In this document: positions 46,150 through 56,540 of the stretch, in pieces
Position numbering within the stretch: position 1 is the first letter of the stretch
How the letters are laid out: the number at the start of each line of letters is the position of its first letter
Origin: Zhengitettix transpicula
Lineage: Eukaryota > Arthropoda > Insecta > Orthoptera > Tetrigidae
Length of the DNA: 64,000 nt
NCBI GenBank assembly: GCA_037074705.1
Contig: CM073590.1
Coordinates: forward strand, 242,537,601 to 242,601,600
Direction: 5' to 3'
Position numbers and translations under genes: made by a program
Notes under the pieces: generated by a model
Databases searched by the model: none
Told to the model about the DNA's origin: nothing
What the model saw: only the letters and a program-made list of their open reading frames with translations

Positions 46150-46860
46150 GAGTATTCTCTGAAATATAAATACCACACAACGTTTCTGGGATCCTTGTCA
46201 CCTTTCCTCAGGTGATAGAAGAGCCTAGACCGACACAACTGCACTCGTCAGTTGACAATGGGAGAGCCGTCGAAGGTTTTAGCGTATTAATAAGGGAGAA
46301 AAAACAATGGGAAAGCAGAAGGTTAGACGTAACAATAAGGGATCGTAGCAATTGTTGAGTTTCACAGTGTCTTTTTGTACATTAATAGCTGTGATGTTTG
46401 AATTAATGTGAAGCATCTCTGGAATTGTACCTGGGGTCAATGTCTAAAATCTTAGCCACAATCAATTGTATGTTTATAATTGATGATATGTTTGGAGACT
46501 AACAGATTGAGTTTGATATTAGACACATGTTCCTTGATACGTGTATTAAGGGAACGTTTTGTTCGCCCCATGTAGCAGGAATTACAATTTCGGAAAACAC
46601 AAAGTTTGCTGTAGGTGTTCATTTTTTTTTTCATTTTAAATAAAATCCAGTTAAACCAATTGGTGATAATGGACGTATTGTGAAAGGATACAGTAACATC
46701 GAGGAAATTAAGAGAATGGTTAAATTCAAGTGCATGGGTGAATTGTAAGTTGGGATGATAATTATTGAAAGTATTGACTATAAGGTTGATTTGAGAGGTA
46801 TCAACAATACCAAAAGTGACATCTAAATTCTTTGTAATTCTGTCCACTCATCTATTATTA
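46150..46860 (-). mobile_element. Penelope-like element, 5'-truncated, inverted partner of the next copy
   Basis: Read on the minus strand: end of the reverse transcriptase, a GIY-YIG endonuclease (46452-46847), then terminal sequence with GTCAACTGACGAGTGCAG and CCAGAAACGTTGTGTGGT near 46170-46260. Its truncated 5' side abuts the 5' side of the following plus-strand copy at about 46860. Confidence 0.8.
46452..46847 (-). pseudogene. Penelope-like reverse transcriptase end plus GIY-YIG endonuclease, partial
   Basis: A 131-codon open frame. Residues 47-53 (NFLDVTV) resemble the conserved FLDV block near the end of Penelope reverse transcriptases. Residues 83-107 hold the Cys-rich GIY-YIG start CVFRNCNSCYMGRTKRSLNT followed by RIKEH. 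The full protein is normally several hundred residues, with RT motifs A-E upstream. Here those are missing and the linker between RT and endonuclease is very short, so it is an internally deleted, 5'-truncated copy. Y-M-G in place of Y-I-G or Y-V-G is tolerated in the family. In life the protein would act in nuclear target-primed insertion. Confidence 0.75.
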
Positions 46861-47048
46861 TCTCTTCATCAACATTTTTTTTTAATTTTCTCTGAATGAC
46901 CTGCCGGTACGTCCCATATAGCTTCACCCTTCTCTGAACCCGACCAGGATCGACGCCGCTTTACCTGAATTAGATAACTTCCACAAACTTTTCACGGTTA
47001 CTTCTTCTTCTTTTCATGGTTTAACTGGATTTTATTTAAAATTAAATA

Positions 47049-47210
47049 ATGAACACCTACAGCAAACTTTGTGTTTGCCCTAATTGTCATTCCTGCTACA
47101 TGGGGCGAACAAAACGATCCCTTATTACACGTATCAAGGAACATGCGTCTAATATCAAACTTCCTATTGATAAACAATCTGTTAGTCTCCAAAGATATCA
47201 TCAATTATAA
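47049..47210 (+). pseudogene. GIY-YIG endonuclease fragment of a Penelope-like element
   Basis: 53 codons. Cysteines at residues 8, 10, 13 and 16 lie in LCVCPNCHSCYMGRTKRSL, followed by TRIKEHASNIKLP. The frame stops at RYHQL. The N-terminal reverse transcriptase is absent; upstream sequence (46990-47045) gives short RT-end-like peptide in another frame. Closer to intact motif spacing than the 28.5 kb copy. Confidence 0.75.
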
Positions 47211-47380
47211 ACATACATTTGATTGGCAAAATGCTTAAGATTTTAGACACTGAAACTAGGTACAATTCCAGAGATGCTTCACATTAAATAAAACATCACA
47301 GCTACTATACTTACCACTTGGTCCTCTCAAGGTCACTTCACACTTTCATCATAAAAAAACCCACGATACTCTGCTTTTAT

Positions 47381-47866
47381 GAGCTCTGGCGGAGGCTACC
47401 ATCGGGGATACCTTCACATCTCTCTGGTTTTTTGAACTAAGGTTTCCACATGCCGAGGCACCTCGGCCTGTTTTGAGAGGTGTATGTTCCAGGGTCGCAG
47501 ACCTTGGGGCATACGGTAAGAGTTGTCCGCTATTTCTATTGGAATAATCGGCCAGCTGCCTCCTAAACCGGTCGAGGCACGGCGTGGGGAATGCTGTGAC
47601 TCCACAGCAAACCCTCCTCTCCCGCCATCCAGGGAAGGGCGTGGGACAAGTACCAAGAGCCCGACCTACCTGATGCAGGTTTTTCTAGGGTTTTCCGGCA
47701 AATTGCCGGGTAGGATCCTTAAACCATAGCCCGCGGGCCCTAGTTAACCTTTGACTACCTTCCTCTTCCCTTCCGTATTCCCCCTTTCAAGTCCCTTCCT
47801 ATGTTATTAAAGAAGAGTTGCCACTATGTGGATTACCGTCATGTAGCCTGTTACCTTTTTTAAAAA
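47381..47866 (+). mobile_element. SINE-like repeat, copy 6, with target-site duplication
   Basis: Flanked by ACTCTGCTTTTAT at 47368-47380 and 47867-47879 (13 bp, perfect). It lacks the 5' hairpin and starts near GAGCTCTGGCGGAGGC. It ends CCTGTTACCTTTTTTAAAAA, an altered tail. It lies inside a Penelope-like element. Confidence 0.9.
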
Positions 47867-48110
47867 ACTCTGCTTTTATTAACATATATTAATCCTTGTT
47901 CCTTTCGTCAGGTGTTACGCCAACCCCTTCGGCTCTCCCACTGTCGTTGCGTTTCCGTCACTTTTGAGTTTTTGTCAACTGACGAGTGCAGTTGTGTCGC
48001 TCTAGGCTCTTCTTAGCACCTGACGAAAGGAACAAGGATCCCAGAAACGTTGTGTGGTATTTATATTATCACTTCTTTTGTCTGTATTTGGCTACCTTTA
48101 TTATTAACCA

Positions 48111-49499
48111 AAATAGTCTTTAGTTTTGTCGTTTTATCACCATCTTATTGCAGGAATGAACAAATATAAATAATGTTATTAATTCAGTAGAAAATTTAAA
48201 AACATATTTTTGAGTCTAAGCATCTGTTTTAAATCACTTTTCATCACTATTTTCAATCAGGTCAGATCTTACTTTCCTTGTATTGAATTTTGGACTGCAC
48301 ACCCCAATGCAGAGGGTTTCACAGTTTTAGTGGAGCAATTTCGTTCCCTTACGGAATGTTAAACAAGAGTGGACTTGCAATATATCTTCAAGTATTTTGG
48401 ATTTAGGGTTGTCTGTTTGTGGGGGGAGGAAACGGGGGAAGAAATGTCTCTGCAAATGTCATACAGGGTTGTGAATTCTCCTAGGGTGAACCTTATCAGC
48501 AACCCTTGTGCTTTTCCCTTTGTTTTGCCTGCCATCTGTGTGTGCGTGTGTGTGTGTTTATTGAGAACATATGTGCGTCTGCATCCGTCCAACAACGTAT
48601 CGTTCCTCCTAGTCTGCAAGTCTGAAAATCTCATTTGTCTGCGACACAGTTGTGCCAAAGTTGAGTTACGATCCACTCCGAGTTCTGCAATTTATTGTGT
48701 TTACTATGACGGAGTCTTCTTTCCCCCCCCCCCACGAGGAAAGGAGGGGGTATGGCTGGGGTGAAGTAGAATGCTGACAGACGTCCCTGAAATATGGCTG
48801 AATCCCCTTCGAGGCTCTCAATTTTTCTTTGTCAGGAGGAGAAGGAAATAATCTCAGTCGAAGGTCGTCAAAGAGCTATAAGTCAACGATTATGACTTTA
48901 TTATCATCTCTCTGCATGTGTAAGTTCCACCCTTCAATCACGTTGTTTCCCGTCGTCTACGGTTTATGAAACAGGGCTAAGTTTGTTTCTTCCTACTTAC
49001 CAATCATTCCCTGTAGTCGGCTCCACGAAAATGTAACATCATGGACAAGTAGCTCTGAACCCCCCCCCCCCCACTCCTCAACCTCTTGTCCACCACAAGT
49101 GTTGCCAGATTGCGTACTCCCTCACTACCCCATTAACGTACACTCGCCGCGTGTGTATGTTATTGGACAAACCACTCGGCAACGTAGCCAGGAGAGTCCG
49201 TGACCTTGGTATTACATTTCCTTGGCGCGGACTATAAGGGTGACCAAATTTTCATTCTTCCGTCTAAAATATTTCCAGACCCTCTAAGGATCTCAACAAC
49301 CCTCCCCGTATACTCAAGAATGATATGAACAAGTTTTTTTTATAAATAATTTCTTCACTTTATAAACCAATAATAATAAAAAAAGTTCGCTTATCAATAG
49401 TCGTAAAAAACACCCGCTAAGAACCCAATTCCTTGGCAACGTTTATTTAAAATTGAAAACTTTTACGTCTGTTGAGAAACTGAATAATGAGAAAAATAG
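48111..49499. other. Single-copy sequence
   Basis: (TG)n about 48538-48557; C-runs at about 48724 and 49062. The two opposed frames of 105 and 131 codons at 48359-48764 overlap and show no family features. No gene is supported. Confidence 0.35.
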
Positions 49500-49830
49500 C
49501 CAAATATAAACAAAAGAAGTGCGGAATTTTCGATAATCACATCATCACTTCTTTTGTCTGTATTTCCATATTTTTCTCATTACTAACATTTATTTCATTT
49601 AAATGAAAAAAAATTACCTTATTGTTATGCCATTGTCGTTGCTCTCTAATTGTTACGCTGACCCTTCGGCTCTCCCATTGTCGTTGCGTTTACGTCACTT
49701 TTGAGTGTTGTCAACTGACGAGTGCAGTTTTGTCGTTCTAGGCTCTTCTTAGTACACCTGACGAAAGGATCCCAGAAACGTTGTGTGGTATTTATATTAT
49801 CACTTCTTTTGTCTGATATTTTTAAAAAAA
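49500..49830 (+). mobile_element. Penelope-like terminal repeat fragment
   Basis: Contains GTCAACTGACGAGTGCAG, CACCTGACGAAAGGATCC, CAGAAACGTTGTGTGGTATT and ATTATCACTTCTTTTGTCTG at 49708-49822. A separate tip with CATCACTTCTTTTGTCTGTA lies at 49540-49562. No coding. Confidence 0.7.
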
Positions 49831-50082
49831 TAAAATAAATGTTCACTGGAATTGTTTTTTTTAGTGTTTTAATAGAAACAGTTTCTTTTGACTTGATCTT
49901 TAACCTTTTTTTAATATCCTAATTCGTTACGGTAAGAATTTCCATGCTTTTAAAACTTTACTTGTTCTTCACACCCTATTTTCCCAGGTTCCTGAACATT
50001 TACATCTGTTTAGGTCTTTCTCCCCGTTTGTTATATGAAGTAATCTTATATCTGCAGGAACTGTATTGAGCGTTATTGACTT

Positions 50083-50642
50083 CGAAAAAGCCTGCGAGAG
50101 AATTCTCTCGCGGGTGACCTGCGAGGGATTATCTCTCGCAGGCAGAACCTTTTAGGAGAGATACGAAGGGGCTACCTTTGGGGATGCCTTTTCCTCTCCG
50201 TTTTTGAACTAAGGCTCCCACAAGCCAAGGCACCTCGGCCAGTTTTGAGAGGTGTATGTTCCGGGGCCGCAGACCTTGGGCATACGGTAAGAGTTGTCCG
50301 CTATTCCCATTGGAATATTCGGCCAGCTGCCTCCTAAACTGGTCGAGGTACGGAGAAGAGAATGCTGCGTCCCCACAGCAAACTCCTCTCCCGCTATCGG
50401 AAGGGCGTGGGACAAGTACCCAATGCCCGACCTACCCGATGCAGATTTTTCTAGGGTTTTCCCTGCATTTCTTTAGGCGAATGCTAGGTAGGATCCTTAA
50501 AATATAGCCCGGGGGCCCTAGTTAACCCTTGGCTACCTTACTTTACCCTTCCGCATCCCCCCTTTCAAATCCATTCCTATGCTATTAAAGGGGAGTTGCC
50601 CAATGTGGATCACCCTCATGTAGCCTGTTGCCCTAAAAAAAA
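50083..50642 (+). mobile_element. SINE-like repeat, copy 7, longest copy with target-site duplication
   Basis: Flanked by GAGCGTTATTGACTT (50068-50082) and GAGCGTTATTGATTT (50643-50657). It begins with the palindrome GCGAGAGAATTCTCTCGC and then the hairpin CCTGCGAGGG..CTCGCAGG; the tail is GCCCTAAAAAAAA. The extra 5' palindrome block, absent from copies 3 and 5, suggests a duplicated hairpin. Confidence 0.9.
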
Positions 50643-50657
50643 GAGCGTTATTGATTT

Positions 50658-52099
50658 GCACTTAATTTTCCAATTATTTGCTTGAGTAGAACCATTAAAT
50701 GGAACTAAATCATTTTCCAATTCACATTTTATCCGAAGTCCTTTTTCAATACGTTGCAATCATCAGCAAAAAGTTTAATTTCAGATTTGATTTTACATGG
50801 TAGGTAATTGATGTGTGTCAGGAATTGGAAAGGGCCCGATTATTGAGCCTTGAGGCACCTCTGATGTAACATTTCGCTCAATCGACAGTTGCCTGCGAAC
50901 CTTTAACCTTTGAGTTGTATTTATTTAATCTATAAATGGGCAATTTCCCCGGCGGTACTTGCATGAGATTACAAATTAAATAATATAAATTACAATAAAA
51001 TAAATTAGAGTAAGGTTGTTTAGGGACGTTATTTTAACTATAAATAAATGTATGTAGAATTAAATTAATTAAATAATTAATATGAAACTGGCCTGAAAAG
51101 AAGAACAGTTCTCCCGTTCCGAAATTCCTTCTCCCCAAAATGAAAATATCTGTATTTTCTAGCTTCTCTGACAAAATTTCGTACAGAGACGTCGTCTATA
51201 TATAATCTTTTTCTACAAAAGTATTACTGTTTTTCATTATAACATGAGTAATTTATTTATAATATCTTAGACACGTTTAGAAAATTCTTCCAAAATTTCT
51301 ACACACGTCACTTACGATCCAGGAACAAAAACTGTTTGGGTAAAACACTCGTAGCACCCAGACTCATAAAGATGCCGTTGAGCGGCATTTTAAAGACACT
51401 CAAAATGGGCAATTTAATTATCTATTATTTATTACCGCTCTAATTAACCATTTTCGTTGGTCGCAGAATTTCACAAGTGTCATTCTAGAAGCTACCAGTG
51501 CGAAATTTATGAAGAGGAGGAACCGTAGGAGTTTGGGTGGCAGGACCTGTACATAAGAATTATACGAAATACAAACGAGATTGCTGTCGAATCCGGGAGT
51601 TATGGAGGTCACTGAGTTTTAATTTCTGACCTTCAATAATCCGATTAAGTGGTTCTTCAGTTAGGGTGAAACATGGATCCGTGAACAGTCTTAAAGGCGT
51701 AGAGCAATTTTGTACACATGTTACTTACGATCCAGAAAGAAACACTGGATTGGTCAAACACGCTTATAAAGTTAAAAGTCGCGAGTATTTTCACTCAGTT
51801 GGAATAGAGAGACTATTTTTTTACTCTTTTAACGGTCCTGGAGTATTTTTTACTCTATAAAGATACCAGGAGTAATTTTAACTCTCTTAAGCTCTCCGCC
51901 TTAATATTTCACTCGATTAGTGTATCGGAAGTATATTTGACTCAGTGACTAGATATGTTGGTTATGATGCATTAACATTCCGTCAGATAAGGTAGGGCTG
52001 AGGGCGGGAAATTTAAAAGTTCGAAAATGTAACGTTCTCGATGCCGGTTAAATCTGTCTTGACCAATAGAATAAATTGAATCTATATATATATATATAT
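50658..52099. other. Single-copy sequence with a direct repeat and a minisatellite
   Basis: A block with CACTTACGATCCAGGAAC at about 51285-51350 recurs diverged at 51705-51765. A ~30 bp minisatellite follows at 51755-51965, then (TA)n at 52083-52099. No gene. Confidence 0.4.
51755..51965 (+). repeat. ~30 bp minisatellite, about six diverged units
   Basis: Units fit the pattern GGTACC(G)GGAGTATTTTTGACTCT, e.g. GTCCTGGAGTATTTTTTACT, GATACCAGGAGTAATTTTAA and GTATCGGAAGTATATTTGAC. The same unit occurs at 59036-59215. Confidence 0.65.
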
Positions 52100-53104
52100 T
52101 GTAATGATTAAAAAGGTGGTCTTAATTAATAGGAATAATTAACAAAATTATTATGTATTTAAAAATTTATTGTTGATAATTACACATGATAAGCCCTGCC
52201 GAATTCCATAAATTTAACAAACAAATATTTCAAATTTTATTTAATTAATTATTGGCGTTCTATGAAAATACTGCTTTATAATTTTACAATCAACTGCGTT
52301 GAATTTCTCTTTATCTCAGGGTCACCACTGGGTTTGATAGGAAGAAAAAATACAATGAACTAAAAAATTAACAATCCAAACTCATTGACGTTAAGGGAAT
52401 ACAATATTAAGTACAAAAGTAAAAGAAAACGAATGAAAAGAAAACACGCGAACTAAATCTGACAAACCCCTTTAATTATCCTTTACAGTCATTAATAATT
52501 GTTGTGTACTCACGACAGTGCTACTGGTACCAGTGCGGACTCTTGCAGCTTGAAGTCAACACCCACTAAACAGGCCATTCATTACTCACTGATTCTACAC
52601 TTTAGATTTTGAACACACGCGGTAGTTGGATCTCTGCTATCCTGGAACCTGGATCATCTCAGCCCTCGGACGTAGATCTCCTCAAAGTCTCTCTATGCGA
52701 AAATTAGTTCAGTTTGTGGAGAAAAACTTCTGCTTCCAAACTGCGACTTTTATGAGTCTCTCCGTCAAAACTGTTTACGTGCGTTTTATGTAAACTATTA
52801 TACCTCGCCGTTGGACTTCCTGGATAGCCCTATTCATAATTCTGGATCCGCAGACTTTTACTGTTTTTATTTCTCTACCTGGACCGAACTGCCATGTCCC
52901 AGTTCTCGACGTAGACTCCACGTATACTCGACGCACACTTTTTAGTCTCGTCTCTCGCCGTAGACTGAGTTCTCTAAGCGCGCGGTCTCCAGTCTCCATA
53001 GTTAACAAAGAAAGACCCGCTGCGATTGTCGTCTTTAAGCACCCGTACCGCCAACAATTAAATTATATTAAAAACAATTAATAGACAGTTTAATTGGTAT
53101 TACA
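52100..53104 (-). mobile_element. Solo LTR of the TGTAAT..ATTACA family
   Basis: The ends are TGTAATGATTAAAA and TTGGTATTACA, between TA tracts. Core CTCAGGGTCACCACTGGGTT and CTAAATCTGACAAACCCC. Closely matches 11762-12785 around GATCTCTGCTATCCTGGAAC; its first 250 bp match inverted 6665-6865. Confidence 0.8.
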
Positions 53105-53170
53105 ATATATATATAGTAGCGTCCTACCTTTCACATTCCGTTCCCGACTCAATTTGTAATACGGGCGCCA

Positions 53171-53412
53171 GGTAATTTTTTTGAATTGAATTTACCAAAA
53201 TAATTTTATTTGTAATAATTTTATTGCTCGAGAGATGAAACATTCAACATCTGCAGGACGGGGTTATTTATGACATTTTTATATTACACCACTGAGACCT
53301 CAGTCTCCTGACGAGTCCCCTGAGAAACAGGCTTGCCACTTCTCTGCGCGCGCCTTACAACAACAATACTCTACAATAATCGGCGCGGCAAACGGACACC
53401 GACAATGCAACA
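53171..53412 (-). mobile_element. Probable solo LTR of the second tRNA-Lys-primed family, copy 2
   Basis: GGGCGCCA (53163-53170) then GGTAATTTTTTTG as at 45215. The rest aligns weakly with 45215-45496 and ends near ATGCAACA. It lies immediately beyond the TA tract of the previous LTR. Confidence 0.45.
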
Positions 53413-54353
53413 TAATCATATATATGTATAAGTACCCGAGTAACGCCGGATAGAATAAAATATTTGTAAGGATAGACTAGAAAAATGATTTACTTAAAAG
53501 TTACCGTATGGTTAAAAGCGTATTTGGAACCGCAAGAATTGACTCAGGTCGTCGATTAATTGGTGGTTGTGGTGGTGCGTGGGTGTCAAGGGGTGTCGAC
53601 AAGTCCTGGAAGTTGAGTGATTAGCGATTCAAGGTCCTCCGTGCAGCCTTCTTCCCTCCCTCCTCGTCTCCTGCTACTTCGCAGAGGATGAGCTAATCTT
53701 GGCCACGGTCGACGAGGTCTCAGCAGGTGTCGGATTACAATTATCACGATGATGATTCCTACCCATGAGGCAACGCGCCATTACGTCACGTTACCGAAAT
53801 AAACGTTCCAAAACTGACTCGTAGAAGGATCTGAGTCGGTCGGAGATGACGGAAAAAATAATCAGATGAGAAGCTTGTCCTACTTCACGGTTCATTTAAC
53901 TTTTATTTTTCGTAAGTTGGCCTAACTGCCATAAAAGTTTATGTAAATTTATTTTTTTGGCAGCGGTCCGACTGTACCATTAGTTTTATAATGAAGACAG
54001 TACGCCACAGCGGAAACTTAGCTTCAGGCTCGTGAAACCTTACGGGACTCTTATTTCCGTTTCCAAACTGTTAAGGACCGGGTTCTCCAATCACGGAAAT
54101 GACGTCAACGATTTTATATGTAATACGAGGGAGCCAGTGATTTGTATTTCCAATGACGTCATCTACACCGCTCAACACTTCACTTGGATACAGACTAGTA
54201 GTTTTTTCTTCTTGGAAATCTACTAACACAGGTCAAAAGCGATCAGAGACCATTCAAAAATTCAAAAACTTATTATAAAGCAGTTCATCTTTGAAAAGAA
54301 TTAAACTAGACGTACGTTTTGCGTATTTATTTTTTAAAAGGTAACAAATTGCA
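53413..54353. other. Single-copy sequence with two close CRE palindromes
   Basis: TGACGTCA at 54100-54107 and 54154-54161, 54 bases apart start to start. No gene is supported; the frame 54032-54226 spans both. Confidence 0.4.
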
Positions 54354-54501
54354 GGTCTCAACCCCCCGGCCAATGGTTTGTTGAATAACAACGTTTCGAC
54401 AGCAAGCTCCGCCATCGTCATCAAGTCAACTGTTGCCCTGATGACGATGGCGGAGCTTGCTGTCGAAACGTTGTTATTCAACAAACCATTGGGTTGAGAC
54501 C
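54354..54501. repeat. Large near-perfect palindrome, ~60 bp arms
   Basis: The left arm (54354-54424) and right arm (about 54438-54501) are reverse complements, apart from a seven-base insertion (CCCCGGC region, near 54364) and one mismatch near the loop AAGTCAACTGTTGCCC. Each arm contains CTGATGACGATGG..GTCGAAACGTTG, the CTGA..GAAAC motif seen at Penelope-like ends. Probably two abutting, inverted element termini. Confidence 0.85.
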
Positions 54502-55374
54502 CGAGAATTTCATTATCTTGAACAGATTCACCGGGGAAGTCGTTATTGTAAAGCGGGGGGAAAACATTAAGGGGCTATGTTTCAAAGACTTAAAGCGTAA
54601 TGAGAAAATCTACCTCACGACAGTGACCAGACATATAATAATTAATTTTTATTATTCTTCATATACAAGAATTAAATATAAGCGTATATTTATTTTACTA
54701 TAATTCCGGGTTTTTGACTCAAAGAAATTCAAAACCCGGTACGAATATTTCCCACAAATATTTATTTAAAACTAAAGCAATTCAAAGCCATAGTCATCTT
54801 ACCGTTTAAATTCATTAAGAAAAAAATTTCCGTGGGAACGTTAAATTAAAATCCATAAATATATATAAAGAAAAATTTTAAATCCTTGTAGAGAACAATA
54901 ATTCTTCTGATTTCCGTTATTAAAAATATAATTCAGGATTAAAACTCTGACTGTAAAGGTGTAAAATTATCCTTACGTGTCGCTACAATTTGTTCCATGT
55001 ATAACTAATCAGGCTTAATATAACGTAATTGCTAGGAATCCGAGTGATTCCGAGTGATTCCGAGTTCATCCGAGAATTCCCGAATGAGTTTGTGACGTCA
55101 GTCGTGGTTCAATTTACGTTGGAATGTCGTCCGAAATTTAATACTAAACAGCAATCGACTTTTACCGATATACGACCAGTTTTTTTAAAATTGAATCGAT
55201 TCCCGATCTCGATATTTATCGAAGTTTGGAGTGTCGTCACGCAAATACAATTCGATACAGAACCAAAATATTTACGAATTAATTTCACTTTTAGACTTGT
55301 GCTAGGATTTAGTGACTCTTTTTACTTAATTTTGTGTCTACATAAACTTAAAATTATATAAACAGCCAAAATAA
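54502..55374. other. Single-copy AT-rich sequence
   Basis: Small direct repeat GATTCCGAGT x3 at about 55040-55068; TGACGTCA 55093-55100. The 110-codon frame 55029-55361 crosses both and has no recognised domain. Confidence 0.35.
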
Positions 55375-55480
55375 AGATCGTGCGGTTGTGTCGTTTCCAG
55401 GGCTTTTGCGGTTTTTTTAATCACATAACGAAAGCAACAAGGGTTGCAGATACTGTGTGTGGTATTTAATTTAGCGCTTA
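55375..55480 (+). mobile_element. Decayed Penelope-like terminal fragment
   Basis: GTGCGGTTGTGTCGTTTCCA, ACGAAAGCAACAAGGGTTGC and TGTGTGTGGTATTTAATTTA follow the order of the terminal sequence at 1750-1870, in diverged form. Confidence 0.5.
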
Positions 55481-55860
55481 ATTTATTTTTATTTTTTGTC
55501 TAATCAGTTTAACACAGACGTATTATATTTCTATATCAATAACTTTAAAATTGTCTTCCTTCCAGGCTTTAAAAATGTCCAGGATTCATTACATTAATCC
55601 TAGCCCTGTTTGATTGATATATTATTATTTTCCGTCTTCATCTACTATTTTTTTACCATTTTACTTGACTTTGAATTTTAACTGTCCTCCATTTGACTTT
55701 CTGAAAATGGCTTGTCCTTTTGTGTTCTCTGTGGCTTCCTCTACTGTGTTTATGTTTGATGCAACTTTTTCTATCACTTCAAATATTTATCTATCGTTTG
55801 TTATGATTCTTTGTGAATCGTTTTCGATTTCTTGCTTCTGTCTGTCCACTTTATTCTAAA
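55481..55860. other. T-rich single-copy sequence
   Basis: No gene; frame 55614-55859 is hydrophobic low-information sequence. Confidence 0.35.
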
Positions 55861-56540
55861 CTAGCTGGGTGCCCGGCGTTGCCCGGGTTGTCATATATCC
55901 ATAATCCTCGATTTGACTCGCATCTCGATTGATTTTACGTTATTTTTATAGAAACGTATCTCGATCTCTACCCCTAATTGTGCTCCCCTCCCATGCCGGA
56001 AGCGGGTTGAAATTATACACAAACAACATCGGTAGAAATATTATCAATCCAATTATCCCTGTAAAAAAATATTTATTCAAGGCTAATATCGGTTGTGATT
56101 GCATGTTTGAAAATGTCCATCCCCGCCCCTGGGGGTTTAAATGGCCAAATGAATGTCATAATTAAACTCAGCGACATCCATAACCATGGATTTGACTCCT
56201 ATCTCGGTTGTATTCGCGTTGTTTTCTTGTAACGCCCGTCCACCCGCACCCCTAATGGTGCTCCTTTCCCATGCTCTAAGAGGTTGAAATTATAATCGAA
56301 TATCATTGGCAGAAACATTATCAATCTCTTTGAGGCCTAAAAATATTTATCAGACTCAAATATCGGCCGTTTTAGGGTGTTTGAATATTTCCAGCCCCGC
56401 TCCTTGGGGTTGGTAGACGTGTCTCACCTCACCAGTGTTTGTTTCCTGGTCGCAAAGAAATTTTATGAATTTTTCTCAACGGGTATAGAGTTTTATGAGG
56501 AAAATTCAAACAAACGCTCTGCTTTATTTATTAAATATAT
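55861..56540 (-). mobile_element. Non-autonomous Helitron with intact CTAG-hairpin end
   Basis: CTAGCTGGGTGCCCGGCG then TTGCCCGGG: on the minus strand a CCCGG stem, GCAACG loop and CCGGG stem lie just inside CTAG, after host A at 55860. Two internal units follow (about 55900 and 56170). The right end has GGAAAATTCAAACAAACGCT and TTTATTTATTAAATAT; the exact 5' terminus is unclear. Confidence 0.75.

Larger units (their letters stand above)
46861..48110 (+). mobile_element. Penelope-like element, 5'-truncated, with SINE insertion
   Basis: Begins with GACCTGCCGGTACGTCCCAT (shared inverted with 28.8 kb), has a GIY-YIG fragment (47049-47210), is interrupted by SINE-like copy 6 (47381-47866), and ends with CTGACGAAAGGAACAAGGATC, CAGAAACGTTGTGTGGTATT and ATTATCACTTCTTTTGTCTG at about 48000-48085. 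It faces the previous copy head to head. Confidence 0.8.

Noticed and set aside
47368..47879. Treating SINE-like copies as 5'-truncated LINEs
   Set aside because: Copies 3, 5 and 7 share one 5' hairpin start, although a LINE source cannot be excluded without a search.
48359..48764. Opposed 105 and 131 codon frames
   Set aside because: Complementary overlap with (TG)n and C-runs; no family features.
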